From assembly GCA_018240065.1 (NCBI GenBank), contig JAFEGH010000003.1, positions 62,001 through 126,000 of the forward strand: a DNA stretch of 64,000 nt, written 5' to 3'. This document shows, in pieces, positions 8,892-17,678 of the stretch. The translations under genes and the position numbers were made by a program. The stretch comes from Verrucomicrobiota bacterium. Lineage in GTDB: Bacteria; Chlamydiota; Chlamydiia; Chlamydiales; Rhabdochlamydiaceae. A model generated the notes under the pieces. That model had not been told where the DNA came from and did no database searches. It saw nothing but the letters and a program-made list of their open reading frames with translations. Position 1 is the stretch's first letter; the number at the start of each line of letters is the position of its first letter.

Positions 8892-9930
8892 TTTTTCCTC
8901 CTTTTAATGTCCCGTTCATTGCCTTTTTAAGGCTCAAGAGCTCGAGGAGTCCGATTCGGCCCCGGCTAAATATGAGGTAGGATGGCTGGCTCTGGGGAAG
9001 AAACTTTCCCCAAAATGTATTGAGCCCCTTGAGCTTGATGACTTTGCTTGCAATTTTGAAAATGATCCGGGCAATCCGCGTCGAGAGCGGGCTTAGCCCT
9101 CTGATTTCGCCCAGCTCGTGCGCGGCAATCGATCCGACTGTCGCAAAGGGGCATCCTTCCTTTTCAAGCGTTTCGAGGACAGTGGCCATCAACAATTCCG
9201 GAACGCCGTTGGGAGCATCCGGAATGACCATCAGGTGGTTGAGCAGCCATCCTTCCCGTGCCTGCATGCGATTGAGGGCGATGACTCCGATCACACGATC
9301 CTTCAGTTTTGCGTAAAACCAACGCTTGCCAAAGCTGTCCGTGAATAAGTAGACATTGGAAATGTGGACCTGGATGCCGCGCCTGGAATTCAGCCACAGA
9401 GTCTTTACTTCTTCTATCGCCTCTTCCAGAAGAGGGTCGCTGGGAATATATTCATGAATCGTTACGCCCTCGCGATGCGCCTGCTTGGTTTTTCTTCGCA
9501 CTAGGCTAGCCTGAGTGCCCGTGCTTTTCCTTGGGTCGAAAGGGGGAGCGAATATCTGTTCCTTTCCAAATTCAATGATAGAAGCGCCCAGATGTGTAGA
9601 GACCCACTGAGCGTAATCCTGCGATGCTGCGATGTAAATCACCCGATAGCCTTTTTCATCGGCAAATTGGTGAAATGCTCTTGAGAGAGCTTCTCTGTCG
9701 GCAGGAGCGCAGACGGGATCCCCGAAGCAGATGGCGCATTTCATTTCGGGGCGGTAGCCGATGAACCCTTGGATGTCTGGGTGTTGAAAATATTGCATCG
9801 CTTTGTCCAGGACGGCGTCTGCCGTAGACCCTCCCCAGCGGCGAACCATTTCTACGATGGAAGCTCTCTTGGCGGAATTGTCATTTGAAGAGAAGCCCTG
9901 CGCTAAGACCAGTGTGTCGATTTCTTCCAT
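8884..9930 (-). CDS. DUF2156 (phosphatidylglycerol lysyltransferase-like) acyl/aminoacyl transferase
   Basis: About 348 residues, counting from the ATG at 9930; a TTG one codon earlier is also possible. The sequence follows the two-GNAT-lobe DUF2156 pattern: an N-terminal lobe with VIYIAASQDYAQWVS near residue 95, a SLVRRKTKQAHREGV basic segment near 143-157, a GNAT-like core around WLLNHLMVIPDAPNG, and the C-terminal hallmark LNTFWGKFLPQSQPSYLIFS near 300-320. Relatives (MprF, LPG synthase C-termini) move an amino acid from aminoacyl-tRNA to a lipid; stand-alone members are mostly unassigned. There are no membrane helices, so the acceptor may be soluble. It is coupled to the downstream oxygenase. 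Confidence 0.8.
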   Translation of the reverse strand: MEEIDTLVLAQGFSSNDNSAKRASIVEMVRRWGGSTADAVLDKAMQYFQHPDIQGFIGYRPEMKCAICFGDPVCAPADREALSRAFHQFADEKGYRVIYIAASQDYAQWVSTHLGASIIEFGKEQIFAPPFDPRKSTGTQASLVRRKTKQAHREGVTIHEYIPSDPLLEEAIEEVKTLWLNSRRGIQVHISNVYLFTDSFGKRWFYAKLKDRVIGVIALNRMQAREGWLLNHLMVIPDAPNGVPELLMATVLETLEKEGCPFATVGSIAAHELGEIRGLSPLSTRIARIIFKIASKVIKLKGLNTFWGKFLPQSQPSYLIFSRGRIGLLELLSLKKAMNGTLKGGKNA

Positions 9931-10191
9931 CAATTCTTGCAGTTACTTAATTTGAATTCAGTTTCGCGATGTTATCTTGATTTGGTATGTTCTTTGTCTA
10001 ATTCCATCCATATAAATTTATGCATTTTAAAATCAATGTTTTTTAATTCTGTGTTGAATCTGTCCTAATTTAATTTCTTGTCGGCTTCTGCGATTGTTTA
10101 GGTCGATTTACTACTCAGAGGCGTTGTTTTTCTCCTTGTTTCCCTTTTCCTTTGTTGATAAAAGATTGGCACGAATTACCCATGGGTTAAA

Positions 10192-10980
10192 ATGATAGGA
10201 TTTTGTCCGCTTGCTTCCGGATCGAAAGGAAATTGCATTTATATCGGTACGCCGACCACAAAGATATTGATCGACGCAGGAGTCAGCGCTAAAGCGATCC
10301 GCGAACGCCTGGCTGAGATCGGAGTGAAGCTGGAAGAGATCGACGCGATCCTCATCACCCATGAGCACACGGACCACATCAGGGGGCTGGAGATGTTAGG
10401 ATGCAGGATGGGCATCCCTGTCTTTGCCAATAGCGACACCGCCAAAGCGATCTATGAGATATTGGACGAGTGTCCGAAATTCAAGATCTTCTCAACGGGC
10501 GAATCGTTTGAATTCGGCGATATCGAAGTGCATCCGTTCAGCATTCAACATGATGCCGTCGATCCTGTGGCGTTTATCATTCGCACAGGGGGGCTCAAGT
10601 TGGGCTTTTGCGCCGACCTGGGGTTTGCCACGACGCTTGTGGCAAGCCATCTCAAAGGGTGCGACTACCTTTATCTGGAAGCCAACCATGAGCCCTCGAT
10701 GGTGCACGCCTCTGCTCGTCCGATGGTCTACAAGAAGCGCGTTTTGAGCCGTCAGGGGCATTTGTCCAATGCGGAGTGCGCAGAGCTGCTGGAGCAGATC
10801 TACCATGAGGGGCTCAAGCATGTCCATTTGGCGCATTTGTCCAGCGAGTGCAACGCGCCGGATTTAGCTTTGAAGATCATCAGAGAGAAGCTCGAGTCGC
10901 TCCAGGCGAAGACGGAAGTCTCGATTGCTTATCAGGAAGTGCTCAGCCGACCTATTTCTTTTGGAACCGTTTCCATTTAG
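10192..10980 (+). CDS. Metallo-beta-lactamase fold hydrolase, YycJ/WalJ type
   Basis: 262 residues. The metal motif THEHTDH lies near residues 54-60, preceded by the typical N-terminal PLASGSKGNCIYIG. Further ligands are visible in HDAVDPVAF, EANHEP and HLSSECN. YycJ-family proteins are thought to be DNA exonucleases or DNA-repair linked hydrolases. The gene stands alone on the plus strand. Its 3' end overlaps the convergent MazG-like gene by 29 bases. The ribosome site is weak (AT-rich GGGTTAAA). Confidence 0.9.
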   Translation: MIGFCPLASGSKGNCIYIGTPTTKILIDAGVSAKAIRERLAEIGVKLEEIDAILITHEHTDHIRGLEMLGCRMGIPVFANSDTAKAIYEILDECPKFKIFSTGESFEFGDIEVHPFSIQHDAVDPVAFIIRTGGLKLGFCADLGFATTLVASHLKGCDYLYLEANHEPSMVHASARPMVYKKRVLSRQGHLSNAECAELLEQIYHEGLKHVHLAHLSSECNAPDLALKIIREKLESLQAKTEVSIAYQEVLSRPISFGTVSI

Positions 10981-11242
10981 CCATTTTGGCCTTCATGGCT
11001 TTTTCGAGCTGCGAGGGAGTTCCCCCTTCGAGGAAGAAGATCGAGAGCGCGACCAGGGCGACGTCGATGGCTTCGTGCTGGATGCCGTCTTTTGCGCTTT
11101 TTTTATAGTGGGATCCCGAAGATTGCGCGGCGATGAGGACCTGCTCGGCAAGTTCTCCTGTCTCTTCCTGGAGCTTGATCGTGCGCTCAAGTAGGTTCTT
11201 TTTCTCTTTCAGGGAGAGCTTCTGGATTTCACTTAGATTCAT
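10952..11242 (-). CDS. MazG-like nucleotide pyrophosphohydrolase domain protein
   Basis: 96 residues, a single all-alpha MazG/PRA-PH-type domain. The EETGEL motif near residue 29-34 and EAIDVAL near residue 62-68 give the Exx(E/D) metal-binding pairs of this superfamily. Such proteins hydrolyse nucleoside triphosphates or related nucleotides. The ATG has AGGGAAG upstream. The C-terminal codons overlap the convergent yycJ-like gene. The precise substrate cannot be read from sequence. Confidence 0.8.
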   Translation of the reverse strand: MNLSEIQKLSLKEKKNLLERTIKLQEETGELAEQVLIAAQSSGSHYKKSAKDGIQHEAIDVALVALSIFFLEGGTPSQLEKAMKAKMAKWKRFQKK

Positions 11243-11345
11243 GCGATCTTCCCTCTCTATTGCGCTCTGATTTTGAAGGTTTTCTCATGGTCTTTCGACC
11301 CGCCGCTAAGAACAGTAAGGCATGGTTTGTGATAGAGGGATAATT

Positions 11346-12677
11346 TCAAATGGGAATTGTCATTCCGTCGAAGGCCATGCGTGGGCGGCATCCATAGTTT
11401 ATTTCATCGAAGACGTCGTATTGCATCTGCATTTTTTTCAGGATCTCGCCGTCCGTGTGCTTGGGATCATGGTGGGTGATGATCCATTCGCGAATTTCAG
11501 CTTGCAGGATCAGGGCGGTGGCGTTAGTGATCGAAGAGTGGCCCCAGCCGACTTTCTTCTGGTACTCGATCGGCGTGTATTGGGCTTCATGGATCAGGAA
11601 GTCGCAGTCTTTGAAAAATTTGATCATGCTGCGGTAGGGAGTGATGAGTGGGTGCTTCTTGGTGATCATGCTTGGATTGCCATGATACCCCATCAGGAAC
11701 TCATTGTCGGTCGCGTAGCCGAATGTCGTTTTGTTGATGCCGAATTTAAAACAGAGCGTCGCGCCCGGATGGTAGGCATAGTGGGTGTTGACGTTGATAT
11801 GCCCGATTTGGAACGGGTCTCCCTCAAGCATGTCTTTGAAGGATAGATTGGCTTGAATGTCGTCGAGGCGCACGGGGAAATAGGCGTAGGCAAGCATTTC
11901 GGTGAATAGCTCGCGGGTGGTCTTTTCAAATCCGATCGGCGTCCAGATGGTGATGTGGCAATTGGGGTCATAGATGGGAGCGAAGAAGGGGAACCCGGCA
12001 AGATGGTCCCAATGGGTATGGCTGATCAGAAGGTGGATATTCTTAGGTTTTGCGTCGCATAGGGCGCTTCCAAGCGGGCGGATCCCGGTTCCGGCGTCGA
12101 CGATGATCAGATCGTGGCCATGGCGGATCTCCAGGCAGCTTGTGTTGCCGCCGAACCGCACATAATCGGGTCCGGAAACGGGATTGGAGCCGCGCGTTCC
12201 CCAGAATTTGATGTAGGAGTTAGGGGTATGCATCTTGGGGACATAGCAGTGCTTGCCTTCCATTGCAGACTCTTTTCCAGAGAAGGGATCCGGGTGGAGA
12301 TCGGAGTTGAAGAAGAGCTTGAAGAGGGTAAAGATTTCGGAGGGTTCGAAAGGCTTTTCGAGGAAGTAATCGCACTGCAGTTTGATGGCGGCCTGGTAGT
12401 TCTGGATCATCACGTGCGCAGAGGTAATGATGACCCCGATGTGCTTGGTGCGCGGGTCGCACTTGACCTTGCGCAGGATCTCCATGCCGTGGATCTGGGG
12501 GAGCATCAATTCCATCAGAACCAGGTCGGGCTGAAACGTTTCGATTTTACTTAGACACTCGAAACCATTTTTTGCCGTCTCAAAAACATAACGGCTGGCG
12601 CTTTTGTGCTTTTTGAGGAGCCTGGCCAGCTGCTCATCCGGATCTGCGATGAGAATTCTGTTTTTTGTTTTCTGCAT
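11346..12677 (-). CDS. Receiver domain fused to metallo-beta-lactamase hydrolase; phosphoacceptor is Glu
   Basis: 443 residues in two parts. Residues 8-122 are a response-regulator receiver: IADPDEQ acidic site, LEKPF with the conserved Lys near residue 108. The position normally held by the phosphorylated Asp is Glu56 (LVLMELMLP). Residues about 150-443 are a metallo-beta-lactamase fold with SHTHWDH near residue 217-223, resembling the phosphodiesterase/RNase Z side of the family. Asp-to-Glu can mimic phosphorylation, so the domain may be locked on, or may only be a dimerisation module. No kinase gene is nearby. Monocistronic or first in the leftward run; the substrate is unknown. Confidence 0.88.
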   Translation of the reverse strand: MQKTKNRILIADPDEQLARLLKKHKSASRYVFETAKNGFECLSKIETFQPDLVLMELMLPQIHGMEILRKVKCDPRTKHIGVIITSAHVMIQNYQAAIKLQCDYFLEKPFEPSEIFTLFKLFFNSDLHPDPFSGKESAMEGKHCYVPKMHTPNSYIKFWGTRGSNPVSGPDYVRFGGNTSCLEIRHGHDLIIVDAGTGIRPLGSALCDAKPKNIHLLISHTHWDHLAGFPFFAPIYDPNCHITIWTPIGFEKTTRELFTEMLAYAYFPVRLDDIQANLSFKDMLEGDPFQIGHINVNTHYAYHPGATLCFKFGINKTTFGYATDNEFLMGYHGNPSMITKKHPLITPYRSMIKFFKDCDFLIHEAQYTPIEYQKKVGWGHSSITNATALILQAEIREWIITHHDPKHTDGEILKKMQMQYDVFDEINYGCRPRMAFDGMTIPI

Positions 12678-12748
12678 GAGCGATGCGGGCTGTTTTTTCT
12701 TCTTTTATTCGCATCTTAGCAGGGATTAGGGGGATTAAAGCAATTTTT

Positions 12749-13135
12749 TTATTCGCCGTTTAATTCAGTTTCTTGAAAGAGGGTTTTCTTTTTCTTCCAT
12801 CCGATCAGGAAGCAGGAAGCCCCGACCGCGGCAAAGACAACTGCGACCACATAGAAGTTGAGCACTTCCATAGGATTGAGTTCGAGCTGATCTTCGTCGT
12901 TCATGAGGGCAACGCCCGATGTGCTGAGATTGGCGAAATCTTCCTTTTCGAGTTCGGGGCCAATCCCCGGTTCTTTTGGAGCAGTGATGGCAAACGTCAG
13001 TGTGGCTATGCTTAAAATATACATGACGTAGCCCATGAATTTGAGTCGGGGCAGCAGTTTGCGCTCGACGTCGAGTTGCAGGGGGACTTTAGGTTTAAGT
13101 TCTTCGAATTTACTCAAAAAGCTCTTGTTCTTCAT
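12749..13135 (-). CDS. Small inner-membrane protein downstream of ftsK
   Basis: 128 residues, unrecognised. Two transmembrane segments are visible, about residues 33-52 and 93-113, separated by an acidic 40-residue loop, with a basic C-terminal tail (GWKKKK). Its start lies inside the end of ftsK (26-base overlap), so it is translationally coupled and may act with FtsK or at the septum; that role is inferred from position only. Confidence 0.75.
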   Translation of the reverse strand: MKNKSFLSKFEELKPKVPLQLDVERKLLPRLKFMGYVMYILSIATLTFAITAPKEPGIGPELEKEDFANLSTSGVALMNDEDQLELNPMEVLNFYVVAVVFAAVGASCFLIGWKKKKTLFQETELNGE

Positions 13136-15503
13136 AGGAGTTCCCAGGTTTGGAGGAGGGGATTGCGTTTTTGGAGTCGATTAATATCCGGCGCGGCTTG
13201 GCGCCTTCCTGACAGCTGATCACGCCTTTGGTCTCGAGCTCATCCATGAGGGATGCGGCTCTGGCATAGCCGATCTTTAGCTTGCGCTGCAGGAATGTCG
13301 TCGAGGCGGTGCGCGTTTCGATGACCAGAGAGAGAGCCTGGTCGTACAGGGTGTCGCGGGGGTTGTCTTCAAAGCTATCTCCCGAAGAGGCGTCTTCCAG
13401 TTTCATCTTGTCGAAAGATTCGATGAGGTAGTTCGGGGGCGCCTGGTCGCAAATGAAGGAGACGACCTTGTTGATCTCGTCATCGCTGATGTAGGCGCCT
13501 TGCGAACGGATGAGTGCGGATGATCCCGGGGGCAAAAAGAGCATGTCTCCGTTGCCCAGCAGGCTTTCTCCTCCAACGTCGTCGAGGATGATCTGGGAGT
13601 TGACGCGGCTGGAAACTTTGAAGGCGATGCGCGTGGGGAAGTTGGCCTTGATCAGTCCGGTGATCACTTCGCGGGAGGGACGCTGAGTAGCCAGGATCAG
13701 GTGGATGCCGACGGCTCTTGCCATTTGTGCGATCCGCGCAATCGGCGTTTCCAAGTCGGAGCTGGAGGCCATCATCAAGTCGGCGAATTCGTCGATGATC
13801 GCGACGATGGCGTGCATTTTTACAGGAACGGGGATGCTAAGAGAAGCTTCGAGCTCCTTATTGATCTGGCGGTTGTTGAAGGCGATGATATTGCGGACGC
13901 CCAGCTGTTTTAGTATTTCGTAGCGCGTCTGCATCTCTTTGACGAGCCAGCTGAGGGCGGCATAGGCGCCATGGGCCTCCGTGATGACGGGAGCGATCAT
14001 GTGCGGGAGGTTGGTATAGGGGGTGAGCTCGACTTTTTTCGGATCGATCATGAGCAGTTTGATCTCGTCCGGCCGCGCGCTCATCAGGATCGACATGATG
14101 ACAGTGTTGATACAGACTGATTTTCCCGACCCTGTGGCCCCTGCGATCAGGCAGTGGGGCATCTTGGCAAGGTCGCTGATGACATTGTCGCCTGAGACGG
14201 TCTTGCCCAGAAGCAGCGGGATCATCATCTTGCGGGGATTTTGATGGTAATTGAGAAGTAGCTCCTTGAAGCTGACCTCCTGCGGATACAGAGAGGGGAT
14301 CTCGACGCCGACGGCAGCCTTTCCGGGGATCGGCGCGATGATGCGGATCGATTTGGCCTGCAGGTTGAGGGCGATGTCGTTCTCGAGCGTTTTAATCTTT
14401 TGGACTTTCACTCCAATCGCAGGATGGACCTCGAAAGAGGTGATCGTAGGGCCGCAGTTGATCTCCCCGACCTTTGCTTCAATCCCAAAGCTAAGCAGCG
14501 TCTCTTCGAGGATCTCAGCTTGCCGCTTCAGATCTTTTTTTAGAGTGGGCTGGTCGACTTTTTTCGGATTGTTGAGAAGCGATGGAGGAGGCAGCTGGAA
14601 AGTGGTGAAATCGCCGTTCACGACTTTTTGGGCGCTGATGGCGGCCTGCCGCTTAGTTTGCGCAGGGGCTTTAGGCTCGGAAGCCGTTTTTTTTTCGGGT
14701 TCCCCTTTGTCATGCATCGTGCGGATTTTCAGTTCGCCCTCTTTGCCTTTGCGCGGTTGATAGATCGGCTGAGGAAGGTGTTTGGAAAGTGCATTTTCGA
14801 TCTCTTCCGCAGACTTTGCGGTCATGAGCGGCATCTGGGCTTCTTCCTGTGCCTGAGTTTTATTTGTCACATTGTTCAGCATTGCTTTCAGCGCCTGGAT
14901 CTTTTGCTTAATCAATCCAAGCAAAGGAATGAGCTGGATTTCCGTGAGGAGCAAAAAGGAGACGATGGCCGTGATTGAGAAGGTCAGCCCGATTCCGACG
15001 TCGCTGAGCATCCGCTGTAAATTCATCGTCGGGAGGTCGGAATAGAGGTAGTAGAGCGGCACTCCGCCGAGGTTGTAGCGCGTGGTGCGGTGGGGGTAGG
15101 GGAGGTCGAAAAAATGGGTCTCTGTGTAGACCTTATTCTCAAAGAGAGTCGTCAGGGGCAGACCGATCTCTGCAAAGAGATTGAGCAGCAGGCAGCAGGA
15201 GATGAGAAAGATACCGAAGTAGATGCTCTTGGCTGTCATCGAGGGGATTTCGCGGTTGAGCAGATTTTGCCAGCCGAGCCAGCTTAAGAAAGCGATGACG
15301 AGATAACTGCAGAGTCCGAAGAGGAAGTTGCAAGCCCATCCAAGTCCCCAGCCGACAAGGCCTAGCCAGTTTTTTCCATGGTCTTCTGTATGGAAGCTGA
15401 TCAGGCTGAGCAAAAGGATCAACGAAAATCCGAGCAGGATCAGACCTTTGCCTTCTTTGGGGATGCGCGAAGGTTTTTTGGCTCCGGCGTTCTCTTTGGC
15501 CAT
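13110..15503 (-). CDS. ftsK: DNA translocase FtsK
   Basis: 797 residues; pumps chromosomal DNA at the closing septum. Residues about 20-190 hold four or five transmembrane helices. The region about 190-310 is a short charged linker. The motor follows: Walker A GATGSGKS near residue 455, Walker B VAIIDEFADLMM, then the conserved ATQRPS. Residues about 715-780 form the winged-helix gamma domain (LKIGYARAASLMDELE), which reads KOPS-type sites. The gene starts one base from the uppP stop and overlaps the small membrane protein. FtsK is one of the few canonical division proteins kept by Chlamydiae, which lack FtsZ. Confidence 0.96.
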   Translation of the reverse strand: MAKENAGAKKPSRIPKEGKGLILLGFSLILLLSLISFHTEDHGKNWLGLVGWGLGWACNFLFGLCSYLVIAFLSWLGWQNLLNREIPSMTAKSIYFGIFLISCCLLLNLFAEIGLPLTTLFENKVYTETHFFDLPYPHRTTRYNLGGVPLYYLYSDLPTMNLQRMLSDVGIGLTFSITAIVSFLLLTEIQLIPLLGLIKQKIQALKAMLNNVTNKTQAQEEAQMPLMTAKSAEEIENALSKHLPQPIYQPRKGKEGELKIRTMHDKGEPEKKTASEPKAPAQTKRQAAISAQKVVNGDFTTFQLPPPSLLNNPKKVDQPTLKKDLKRQAEILEETLLSFGIEAKVGEINCGPTITSFEVHPAIGVKVQKIKTLENDIALNLQAKSIRIIAPIPGKAAVGVEIPSLYPQEVSFKELLLNYHQNPRKMMIPLLLGKTVSGDNVISDLAKMPHCLIAGATGSGKSVCINTVIMSILMSARPDEIKLLMIDPKKVELTPYTNLPHMIAPVITEAHGAYAALSWLVKEMQTRYEILKQLGVRNIIAFNNRQINKELEASLSIPVPVKMHAIVAIIDEFADLMMASSSDLETPIARIAQMARAVGIHLILATQRPSREVITGLIKANFPTRIAFKVSSRVNSQIILDDVGGESLLGNGDMLFLPPGSSALIRSQGAYISDDEINKVVSFICDQAPPNYLIESFDKMKLEDASSGDSFEDNPRDTLYDQALSLVIETRTASTTFLQRKLKIGYARAASLMDELETKGVISCQEGAKPRRILIDSKNAIPSSKPGNSYEEQELFE

Positions 15504-16301
15504 TTAAGCGACTCCCTGAAAGAAGTTAAGGTACACAGTAACACACAAGCCAAAGCATAGGCAATACCAGGCGAACGGCTTGAGGTTCCCTTTCTCTAAA
15601 TAGGAAAGAGCGAAGCGGATGACCAGCAGCCCGAAAGTGAGCGATGTGAGCAGCCCGACAGCGCAGGCGGGCAGGGAGACGGCATTTGGACTTTCATGGG
15701 AAAGATAGATCTTCAGCAGCTCAAGACAGTTGCCTCCGATGATCGTGGGGATGGAAAGAAGGAAGGAAAAGCGGACCGCTTCCCGTGGATCCCAACCGAG
15801 AACTTTAGCGCATGAGATCGTGGATGCGCTGCGGGAAATTCCCGGTATGAGTGCAGCGGACTGCATCGCCCCGATCCAAAGGACGTCGCCGATCTGCTTT
15901 TTCAGCGTTGCCGGAGTCTGCCTTTTCACTCTCCATTTCTGTCCGGAAAATAGGATCGTGGCCGTTAGGATGAGGCAGATTCCCAAAAATTGAGGATGGG
16001 AGGCGAAATCGCGCAAGGGCTTGAGCAAAAAATAGCAGGGGACAAGCGGCAGCGTCGCAAGGAATAAAAGAAGAAGCTTTCTGCGGTCGCTGCGGAATAT
16101 GCGGATGATCTCTTCTCTTAAGAAATAGAGAAGGGCGAGCAAGGTTCCCAAATGGCAGACGAGGTCGAACACAACTTGGGATTCTGAACTTTCGACGTTG
16201 AAAAAGAGCTTGGCGAGTTTGACGTGGGCAGAAGAGCTTACCGGCAAAAACTCGGTCAAGCCTTGCAAAAGTCCAAAAATAAACGCTTCGATAAGGGACA
16301 T
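15504..16301 (-). CDS. uppP: Undecaprenyl-diphosphatase
   Basis: 265 residues, a multi-spanning inner-membrane enzyme of the BacA type. It dephosphorylates undecaprenyl diphosphate to recycle the lipid carrier for peptidoglycan. The signature GLTEFLPVSSSAH lies at residues 14-27 and the second motif PGISRSAST near residue 153-162, both containing the expected catalytic residues. It lies directly upstream of ftsK with no gap, so one transcript probably covers both. It acts with MraY and MurG encoded elsewhere in the window. Confidence 0.95.
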   Translation of the reverse strand: MSLIEAFIFGLLQGLTEFLPVSSSAHVKLAKLFFNVESSESQVVFDLVCHLGTLLALLYFLREEIIRIFRSDRRKLLLLFLATLPLVPCYFLLKPLRDFASHPQFLGICLILTATILFSGQKWRVKRQTPATLKKQIGDVLWIGAMQSAALIPGISRSASTISCAKVLGWDPREAVRFSFLLSIPTIIGGNCLELLKIYLSHESPNAVSLPACAVGLLTSLTFGLLVIRFALSYLEKGNLKPFAWYCLCFGLCVTVYLNFFQGVA

Positions 16302-16362
16302 GGAGAGACGCCTCGATCAATCATTACAGTATTATCATAGATGGTATTTATAGGAGAAGATG

Positions 16363-16437
16363 GGCGATCGACGGGGCTCGAACCCGCGACATTTGGATCC
16401 ACAATCCAATGCTCTAACCAACTGAGCTACGACCGCC
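16363..16437 (-). tRNA. tRNA-His (anticodon GTG)
   Basis: Read on the minus strand it folds into a full cloverleaf: acceptor GCGGTCG/CGATCGC, D-arm with GCTC...GAGC, anticodon stem TTGGA/TCCAA around the loop TTGTGGA, and T-arm with GGTTCGAGCC. The extra 5' G at 16437 pairs with C73 at 16363, the identity element of tRNA-His. No CCA is encoded. Confidence 0.96.
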
Positions 16438-16633
16438 ACGAAGGGGGCACAATCTTCCAAAAGACTGAAGGGGACTTGAGTCTTCAAGAGTGATCGAGGT
16501 AGAAAGTTTACTTGGAGATAGGATTTTGAGTCAAACCATCCTTTTTGATCCAATCCTGCTGCGCTTTCTCGACATATTTGAAGGAATCCCGGCGGCGTCT
16601 AACCCCTCTTTATCCTGTGGGAGAAATGGCTCT

Positions 16634-17659
16634 CTAAAAGTCGAACCTCCCCCCGGCAACTAGCCCCTGGGTTGACAAGTTACTATTTTCTTTAAAATAA
16701 TAACCACTACTGAGCTGGTTCATAAAATGGTTCATCTGGTTCACGGTGAACCAAATATTTTGCTCATAGCCGACATGAAATTCGATATGCAGGCGGTCTT
16801 TGGCGAAATGACTGTCCCATCCCATCCCCAGGCCCAGCTGCAAAGAGGAGATCCCTTTCCAGAAATGGTCTCGGGTGCGGGCGATGAGATGATCGCCTTC
16901 CTGAACGCGCAGGCCGGCATTGATCTCCCCATATAACAGGGCGCCGGAAGCCAGGCCATAGAGGGCAAAGCCGTGCGGCAGGGCGAACCTGGCGTTGCAG
17001 CCGGCTCTTAGCCCACCGCCTCTAAAGTCAGAGTCGGAGTGCAGATGGCCGGTTGTGACAGGACTTGAGGCGTACACGAAATGGTTTTTCAGGTCTTGGT
17101 CGATCCACGCTCCGCGCAGGCCAAAGAAGGGGCGGAGAGAAAAATGGCCGCCGAACCAGGAAGAGCGTCCCCATTCCAAATCCAGGACATTAAGGTCGAG
17201 ATCCCATTTGCCATGGGCCTTTGCGGCGGCAAAAGGAACCGATTCCGGAACAGCCCACAAGGGGAGCAGAGTGCCATTTTCTGCATGGGCCGATTCATCG
17301 CCGTCTGCGGAAAACCAGGTCCAAGTGAATTGAAGGTCATATCCCTCTTTGGGGAAATTAATGCCAGCGCCAACGCGCGCTCCGCTTTCCCACTCGGGAT
17401 CGATCCGTTTGATTTTCCCATCGAAATTGAGGCTGTTGTCAGCGCCAAGACCTGTCTGCGCGAAATAGAGGCCGTCCTCATTGGCTGTCCAATAGAGGTA
17501 GTCGCCGAAGACAAATAGATTCCAGCCATTCTCGACCTGAAAATTGCTGGGAAAGTTCACGCGGTCGTCCGGAGCCTGGCTGACCGGCGTCTTTTGCGCT
17601 CCAATTGCTGTCGCGCATGAACAAAGAAGGAGACCGGGGAGGAGGAGTTTCTTATTCAT
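16634..17659 (-). CDS. MOMP-like outer-membrane porin (Lpg1974 type), copy B
   Basis: About 341 residues from the ATG at 17659, which has AGGAACTG upstream and gives a clean signal peptide (MNKKLLLPGLLLCSCATAIGA). The mature part shows the Legionella_OMP/MOMP-like pattern: ENGWNLFVFGDYLYWTANEDGLYFA near the N-terminus, WGRSSWFGGHFSLRPFFGLRGAW in the middle, and a C-terminal Phe (GGRFDF) for BAM recognition. Alternating beta strands run throughout. It lies 19 bases after the paralogue upstream, so they form a tandem pair. Cysteines are few, unlike the disulfide-linked MOMP of Chlamydia. Porin function is inferred from family. Confidence 0.88.
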   Translation of the reverse strand: MNKKLLLPGLLLCSCATAIGAQKTPVSQAPDDRVNFPSNFQVENGWNLFVFGDYLYWTANEDGLYFAQTGLGADNSLNFDGKIKRIDPEWESGARVGAGINFPKEGYDLQFTWTWFSADGDESAHAENGTLLPLWAVPESVPFAAAKAHGKWDLDLNVLDLEWGRSSWFGGHFSLRPFFGLRGAWIDQDLKNHFVYASSPVTTGHLHSDSDFRGGGLRAGCNARFALPHGFALYGLASGALLYGEINAGLRVQEGDHLIARTRDHFWKGISSLQLGLGMGWDSHFAKDRLHIEFHVGYEQNIWFTVNQMNHFMNQLSSGYYFKENSNLSTQGLVAGGRFDF

Positions 17660-17678
17660 CAGTTCCTGTCCTTGTTTG

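Noticed and set aside
9934..10191. Possible RNA gene in the gap before the YycJ-like gene
   Set aside because: Sequence is AT-rich without a stable fold or known RNA motif; it looks like a plain divergent promoter region.
10111..10377. A minus-strand frame of 88 codons before and within the YycJ-like gene
   Set aside because: It overlaps a strong metallo-beta-lactamase coding region and has no family match.
16441..16633. Second tRNA or small RNA beside tRNA-His
   Set aside because: Only weak short palindromes such as CTTGA..TCAAG were found, with no cloverleaf.
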